Below, one piece after another: positions 59,600-64,000 of a DNA stretch of 64,000 bases (position 1 is its first letter; each line of letters starts with the position of its first letter). The position numbers and the translations under genes were made by a program. Source of the stretch: Chloroflexia bacterium (lineage in GTDB: Bacteria > Chloroflexota > Chloroflexia > Thermobaculales > Thermobaculaceae); NCBI GenBank assembly GCA_030446765.1, contig JAUJMR010000014.1:37974-101973 (forward strand). Direction: 5' to 3'. The notes under the pieces were generated by a model. It saw only the letters and a program-made list of their open reading frames with translations, ran no database searches and had not been told where the DNA came from.

Positions 59600-59998
59600 G
59601 CCTTCTTCTGTCCACGCAACTGGGGTAAGCTCACCGCCGAGCTCGTACGCTATGCCCAGCAGCGCCCGACTCTGATGATCCGTGCGCCTGGCGTGCGGAG
59701 CCGCGGTCTCACTCAGTCTCTCGGCAAATACCTTCCTCGGACACTCGAGCTCCCTGCAGCGGAAGTGGCGTACACGGACTCGGAGCCTCACCACCCATCA
59801 AGGTAGATCCGCAAGCACTCGCTCACCGTGTCTATGAATGCTACGAGAAACAGAGCCGCACTCTGGACAAAGTGCACTCTCTGTTGCTGTCGCCGCCTCG
59901 ATCGTTACGCCGTCTGCCGCTGGGATGACATCCCGGATATACAGTTCCTCCGGCACCAGCAGCCACAGGTCCCGAACCCATTCATGGTAACCCTCCAT
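59600..59998 (-). pseudogene. ISL3 transposase, N-terminal part
   Basis: LWLLVPEELYIRDVIPAADGVTIEA, CPECGSVSRSIHRHGERVLADLP, then VRLRVRVRHFRCRELECPRKVFAERLSE and ALLGIAYELGGE: the zinc-finger and leading part of an ISL3 transposase, belonging with 53613-54370. Confidence 0.75.
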
Positions 59999-60109
59999 CC
60001 AGAGCCTTCATGCTCGACTCGATGAGAAAAGACTACCCTGCCTACTACATCTGATAGCCACCCGAAGCGCGGAAGACCCGCTGTTTGGGGTGCAGTCCAC
60101 TATGCAGTT

Positions 60110-60395
60110 ACCAGCCTAAGGCCCACAGAGGCGGGGCCGGAAGATCTGGAGAGGTTATGGCGGGGACACTGGGGCATCGAGAACCGGGTGCATTACGTCA
60201 AGGACGTGATGGGCGAGGATGCTGCGAGCCAGGCATACACTGGCAGCACCCCTCAGGCACTGGCAGCTCTTCACAACTGCATCATAAGCGTGCTGCGTAA
60301 CAGTGGCTGGTAGAGCATCGCCGACGCTCTCAGACACTACTCCGCACACCCTGATCGATGCCTTTGCTCTCATCGGCGCTATCCCATCTCGACTT
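60110..60395 (+). pseudogene. ISAs1-family transposase, C-terminal fragment
   Basis: RHWGIENRVHYVKDVMGED, SQAYTGSTPQALAALHNCIISVLRNSGW, then a stop and SIADALRHYSAHPDRCLCSH. This is the HWxIEN...NxxxxLR end of ISAs1 transposases. Confidence 0.7.
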
Positions 60396-60869
60396 TGACA
60401 CGACCCTGCGCAGTTCTGCTGGTGTACTCCACCGATTGCCGGTCTGATGCTATACTCAATCCAACCTGGTCTGCCTCGGATGCGCCGACAACGTCTACGA
60501 GAGCTATCCGGGGGCTGCACAGTTGTGATCTGGGTAACGGCCCCTTACTCAAAGTAGGTGTAACAGGGCCGGAGAACGACGCCGAGTAGCAATTCGTCTG
60601 CTTCAGCGGCTGGGGGTATTATGATGTGTGTACTCCAAGGTCTGGTCCAGCCGGTGGACGGGGAGCAGCAGGTCCGAAGGAGCAAGAGCCGGAAGCCTCG
60701 ATGGTATTATCACCGAGGAGGACGTGAACCGTGCCGGGCGGGCCGCAGAGCAACGGTTGTCGGGTATCCGTCCTCGGTAGTAGCTCAGATAGGCTGATCT
60801 ACTCCAGTTCCAGCAGGGAGGATGCCCAGCCAGCATGGAACTGCCTGTGATGTGGATAGAGGATTAGTT
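60396..60869. other. Intergenic, no gene recognised
   Basis: No family-like reading. It holds the region upstream of the Wzz-like gene; I could not pick a convincing promoter. Confidence 0.3.
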
Positions 60870-62294
60870 ATGCAGACCCGTGCAGACAGAAGCCAGCATA
60901 GTTGGTATTGCCGAATACATCTCCATGCTGAGACGTCACTGGTGGCTCCTCCTCTGATACCGCTGCTCGCCGCCGCGGGCATACTTGATCACCTCCGTAC
61001 GGACGCCAACGTACGTGGCCTCCGCAATACTCCTCGTCCTCCTGCCTCTCTTCGGATGATGGGAGCTTGGGCGACATCTCGGGGCTAACCTGCTAGCGCA
61101 GACATACAGCGAACTTGTGGCGTCCCCACCGCCGTCCTCGAGCAAGTCGACGCACGCCTGGGAGCTTCCCGGAAACGATTTCGGAGATCGCCACTATGGT
61201 CGATGCCGAAGCTCTGTCGGACACGCAGGCTATTCGGATCTCCGCCACGTATCACGACTCGAGGGTGGCGGCGGACATTGCCAACACTACCAGCGAAGTC
61301 TTCGCCGTCTGGCTGGCGCAACTTCGGACGGGGGATCAACGCGTGTGATCCCGCAACGGGGGCGCAGCAAAAACCTAGTGGTCTGTCCGCAGAGCTCAAT
61401 GCGCTGCTAGCGCTGTTCTTAGGCTTCGCGTTGGCAGCCACAGGGATAGTGGTTTTCGAGCGGACTAGGGAGCGGGGGCAGCTACCTGAGGATGTCGGTC
61501 CCCAAGTTGGGCTGCCAGTATTAGCTGCTGTGCCTCAGTCCCAAGGAGATTCATCCGTTGACATTCTTGCCACACCTCGCTCCGCGACGAGCGATGCTAT
61601 TCGCCGATTATGCATCAACCTACAGCTTGCCGCGGGTGGACGCGGCGTCGGTGCATTGGCCATCGGCGGCCCGGGAACGAACGAGGGGGGATCGCTCGTC
61701 GCCGCAAATCTCGCCGTCGCCTTCGCGCAAGCGGGGCAGACCGTAGTGCTGGTCGATGGGAACCTCCGCAGTCCGCGTCAGCACGAACTCTTCAGCATCG
61801 AGAGCGGGCAGGGGTTGTCGAACCTCTTGGTGGACTCCAATCTGCGATTAGAGGATGTGATGGTCACCGGCCCTGTTCCCGACCTGAGTCTATTATTGCC
61901 TGGGCCCGCGTTGAGCAGCCCAGCGGAGCTAGTAGCTCCTGGCCGTCCGATGTCACATTCCCGCGAGATTCTGATAGTAGAAGATCCCCTCGAATTACTC
62001 AATGCCCAGCAAATCAGGAAAATCATGGCTGACATCAAGGCTGTCTGTGACGTCATCGTGATAGACACGCCAGCCCTCTTTTCGTCACCGGACGCAATGC
62101 TATTCTTAGCGTCTGCCGATACTGCCGCGATCGTAGTTGCTAACGGACGGACGCTCGAGGATGATCTACAGGCGATTCTTACCAACCCCGATGTCAAGTC
62201 AAGTGGCGTGCAGGTGCTAGGTGTCGTACTACACGCTCTCGATCGAGAACATGCTGCAAACGGAGTGGTGCGGTCGCCCCAGCAGTCCGGATAG
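60870..62294 (+). pseudogene. Wzz/BY-kinase-like chain-length protein with degenerate P-loop, frameshifted
   Basis: Near 60900 a frame reads AEYISMLRRHWWLLL, the Wzz start, then AYLITSVRTPTYVASAILLV, LAQTYSELVAS and DAEALSDTQAIRISATYHDSRVAADIANTTSEVF in different frames. From about 61385 one frame is open: the second membrane helix (LLALFLGFALAATGIVVF), then an ATPase-like domain with LAIGGPGTNEGGSLVAANLAVAFAQAG in place of the usual GEGKST Walker A, VVLVDGNLRSP as Walker A' and VIVIDTPALFSSPDAMLF as Walker B. The Lys of Walker A is absent and there is no C-terminal Tyr cluster, so it is probably not a kinase. It would sit in the membrane and regulate polysaccharide chain length. Confidence 0.7.
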
Positions 62295-62500
62295 CTTAGG
62301 TAAAGATCATCAATGCTTTCTGTTGATATATAGGGCCTAGCGGGTCTAGTAGATGCGTCTTGTGGCTCGCCGGATCTCATCGAGATCTCGCAGAGCCTAG
62401 TCTCCCCGGCAAGACCATGGTGTCGGTACATGAGTCCATCTTCAGTCTACGGGGGTTATCGCCCAAGTCGATTTAAAGGTTTGGTCTGCCGGAGGTGAGC

Positions 62501-64000
62501 GTGAACAGATCGGGCGTGAGTTACTTGAGGAAACAGCTCGATCTTGGGCGGAACCGATGGCTAGGAATCGCTGGCGTAGGGAGCTCTCTCTCCGTGGCTG
62601 TGGGAATTGTCCTGAGTCCGCTGCTTACCGTAGGAGCAGCGCTTGGACTAGTGGCGCTAGGGAACGCGCTGCTGTATACCTCTCGTCTGCAGAGGTTCTG
62701 GCTGAAAACTCTTGCTCTCCTGATCTTGGGCTATGTCTTCCTCGGTCGGGGCTTCGCACATGTCGGAATCCCACCACTCTACCTGGGCGAGCTGGTGCTC
62801 ACGTTAGGACTCCTGGCCGGGCTTGTGGGAGGAGGCGTAGGATCGTTCCCTCACTCCCCTGTACCCTGGTTACTAGTCGCGTTTGCTCTGCACGGTGCTT
62901 CTCGAACCTTGCCGTACATAGACGCCTATCAGATGGATGTTTTTCGGGATGGAGTCACTTGGGGATATGGATTGTTCGCTCTCTTAGTATTTGCATTCCT
63001 GTCGCGCTCCCAGTCAGTCTTATCTGTGCCCAAACTCTATGGCCAGCTGCTTCCCTGGCTGCTGTTCTGGCTGCCGTTCGTGATCCTGTTCCAGACTGTG
63101 GTAGGAGATTATCTCCCTACACTTTGGGGGAGTACTGCGACGTTACTAGACGTGGAACCCCCGGATATAGCGGTCCAGCTGGTGGGGATCTCCTCTTTTC
63201 TCGCACTCGGCCTACACGTGTTGTACAGGCAGAAATCGGATCGCGCTGCATGGCTGAAGGAATGGGCCTGGTGGGTCGCCTGGCTATTAGCCGCGCTGAT
63301 GGTGTCATCGGACCAGCGGACAGCTCTACTCACGATCGCCACAGGAGTAGGCCTCGTGCTGGTGTTCCGACCGATGCGTATCGCCAAATATGGGAGGGCT
63401 GCTCTGCTTTGCAGCATTCTTATAGCCTCCCTTCTCCTGTTTAATGTCGAGGTCAATACTGGCGTGCATGGTAATGGGCGGACAGTGTCTGCCGAGCAGA
63501 TCATTACCAACATCAAGGCTATAACCGGCGATACGGAGGGAAACGAGGGTAATCTCGACGGGTCAAGGCAGTGGCGGCTCGACTGGTGGAGCTATATTAT
63601 TGACTACACCTTTTACGGTCAGTATTTCTGGACTGGCAAAGGCTACGGCATCAACCTGGCGGAAGCTGATGGATTTCAGTTCGATCCTACAAATCGGTTG
63701 CGAAGCCCTCACAACGCCTATATGACTGTCCTTGCCCGCTCGGGTGTGCCCGGTCTGGCCCTTTGGGTGCTCTTACAGTCCACCTTTGCCACAAGTTTGA
63801 TCGCGGCTTATTTTCGAGCTCGCAGGAGTCGACAGGAGATGTGGGCGAGGCTCGACCTGTGGATCCTCAGTTACTGGGCCGCCTTCATGGTGTCTATGTC
63901 CTTCGAGGTGTCTATCGAGTCGCCGCACTCGGCCATTCCGTTTTGGAGCCTGTTCGGGTTCGGGATGGCGGTCCTCGAGGCACAGCGACGGAGAGTCGTG
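62501..64000 (+). CDS. O-antigen ligase / Wzy-like polymerase, runs off the window
   Basis: The frame from GTG 62501 is open for 500 codons to the window edge. It encodes about ten membrane helices (for example LGIAGVGSSLSVAVGIVLSP, FWLKTLALLILGYVFLG, LLPWLLFWLPFVILFQTVV, WVAWLLAALMVSSDQRTALL). A large extracytoplasmic loop (from about 63450) includes GKGYGINLAEADGFQF and the family motif SPHNAYMTVLARSGVPGLAL (near 63706-63765), which defines the Wzy_C/O-antigen ligase family. GGAGGTG precedes the start by four bases. It is about 200 bases after the Wzz-like gene in the same direction. Its role would be polymerising or ligating lipid-linked glycans outside the membrane. Confidence 0.85.
   Translation, partial: MNRSGVSYLRKQLDLGRNRWLGIAGVGSSLSVAVGIVLSPLLTVGAALGLVALGNALLYTSRLQRFWLKTLALLILGYVFLGRGFAHVGIPPLYLGELVLTLGLLAGLVGGGVGSFPHSPVPWLLVAFALHGASRTLPYIDAYQMDVFRDGVTWGYGLFALLVFAFLSRSQSVLSVPKLYGQLLPWLLFWLPFVILFQTVVGDYLPTLWGSTATLLDVEPPDIAVQLVGISSFLALGLHVLYRQKSDRAAWLKEWAWWVAWLLAALMVSSDQRTALLTIATGVGLVLVFRPMRIAKYGRAALLCSILIASLLLFNVEVNTGVHGNGRTVSAEQIITNIKAITGDTEGNEGNLDGSRQWRLDWWSYIIDYTFYGQYFWTGKGYGINLAEADGFQFDPTNRLRSPHNAYMTVLARSGVPGLALWVLLQSTFATSLIAAYFRARRSRQEMWARLDLWILSYWAAFMVSMSFEVSIESPHSAIPFWSLFGFGMAVLEAQRRRVV

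Larger units (their letters stand above)
54381..59614 (-). mobile_element. IS3-family element inside the ISL3, itself interrupted twice
   Basis: It begins TGGACAG at 54381 and ends with the inverse CTGTCCA at 59608-59614. On the minus strand the order is orfA (59575 to 59318), IS110, orfA tail (57843-57810), orfB (57809-57024), serine-recombinase element, orfB tail (54484-54396). The coding sequence can be rejoined across both insertions. Confidence 0.65.
53525..60091 (-). mobile_element. ISL3-family element used as shell for nested insertions
   Basis: The left end ACCCCAAATACCGGGTCTTCC (starting 53525), then CGCGCTTCGGGTG, GCTACCGGATGTAGTGG, recurs inverted at the right end (RC of 60035-60091: ACCCCAAACAGCGGGTCTTCC, CGCGCTTCGGGTG, GCTATCAGATGTAGTAGG). 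Between the ends lie the C-terminal half of an ISL3 transposase (53613-54303), 5.2 kb of IS3-based insertions, and the N-terminal part (59600-59998), all in the same orientation. Confidence 0.7.

Noticed and set aside
1..64000. CRISPR array
   Set aside because: No regularly spaced identical repeats of 24-40 bases with unique spacers; the repeats seen are IS ends, decayed duplications or inverted pairs.

Overview
The window is high-GC bacterial DNA. The gene set (two NfeD-like proteins with a flotillin, a DUF2851 protein, a YhaO/YhaN-like pair, a SARP regulator with membrane sensor domains, and an exopolysaccharide cluster full of ISL3, IS3, IS110, IS1182 and IS6 remains) fits a member of the Chloroflexota, perhaps a relative of Sphaerobacter or Nitrolancea. 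That placement is inferred from gene families only; there is no rRNA gene in the window. The left 31 kb is chromosomal backbone with intact, closely spaced genes. The right 33 kb is an accessory region. Region 1 (1-12 kb): degenerate direct repeats and a broken GNAT gene; a cyclooxygenase-like heme peroxidase; a DUF296 protein; a GH127 beta-L-arabinofuranosidase; an AMP-ligase/ACP/PlsC fusion; and a membrane-GAF-SARP regulator. Several of these are split by indels, although the protein stays family-like on both sides of every break. Region 2 (12-31 kb): a secreted protein, an SDR, a YhaO/YhaN-like nuclease pair, a lipoprotein, a MITE-like repeat, formiminotransferase-cyclodeaminase with Maf, an XRE-NfeD-NfeD-flotillin operon with a readable promoter and palindrome, an Fe-S/ASKHA protein, tRNA-Leu(UAG), an MBL-Rieske protein, RdgB, a lipid kinase, a CBS protein and DUF2851. 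Region 3 (31-39 kb): a large serine recombinase with an excisionase-like gene enters the 3' end of the DUF2851 gene. After it come a broken nuclease gene, an ISL3 element, an HTH-like gene, and IS1182 and IS6 remains. Region 4 (39-64 kb): a surface polysaccharide locus. Minus-strand genes encode a FemAB-like protein, a polysaccharide deacetylase and a Gfo/Idh/MocA dehydrogenase, then a PA14/lysozyme-like secreted protein, a sugar N-formyltransferase, a DegT aminotransferase and a polyprenyl-phosphate sugar transferase. Plus-strand genes encode a Wzz/BY-kinase-like protein with a degenerate P-loop and an O-antigen ligase-like protein that runs off the window. A transposase graveyard (43-49 kb) and a 6.5 kb nest of insertion sequences (53.5-60.1 kb) separate these groups. 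In the nest, an ISL3 shell contains an IS3, which itself holds an IS110 and a serine-recombinase element. Together the polysaccharide genes look like a pathway for a surface polymer with an N-formylated amino sugar: priming by the sugar transferase, sugar tailoring by DegT and formyltransferase, polymerisation or ligation by the Wzy-like protein, and chain-length control by the Wzz-like protein.
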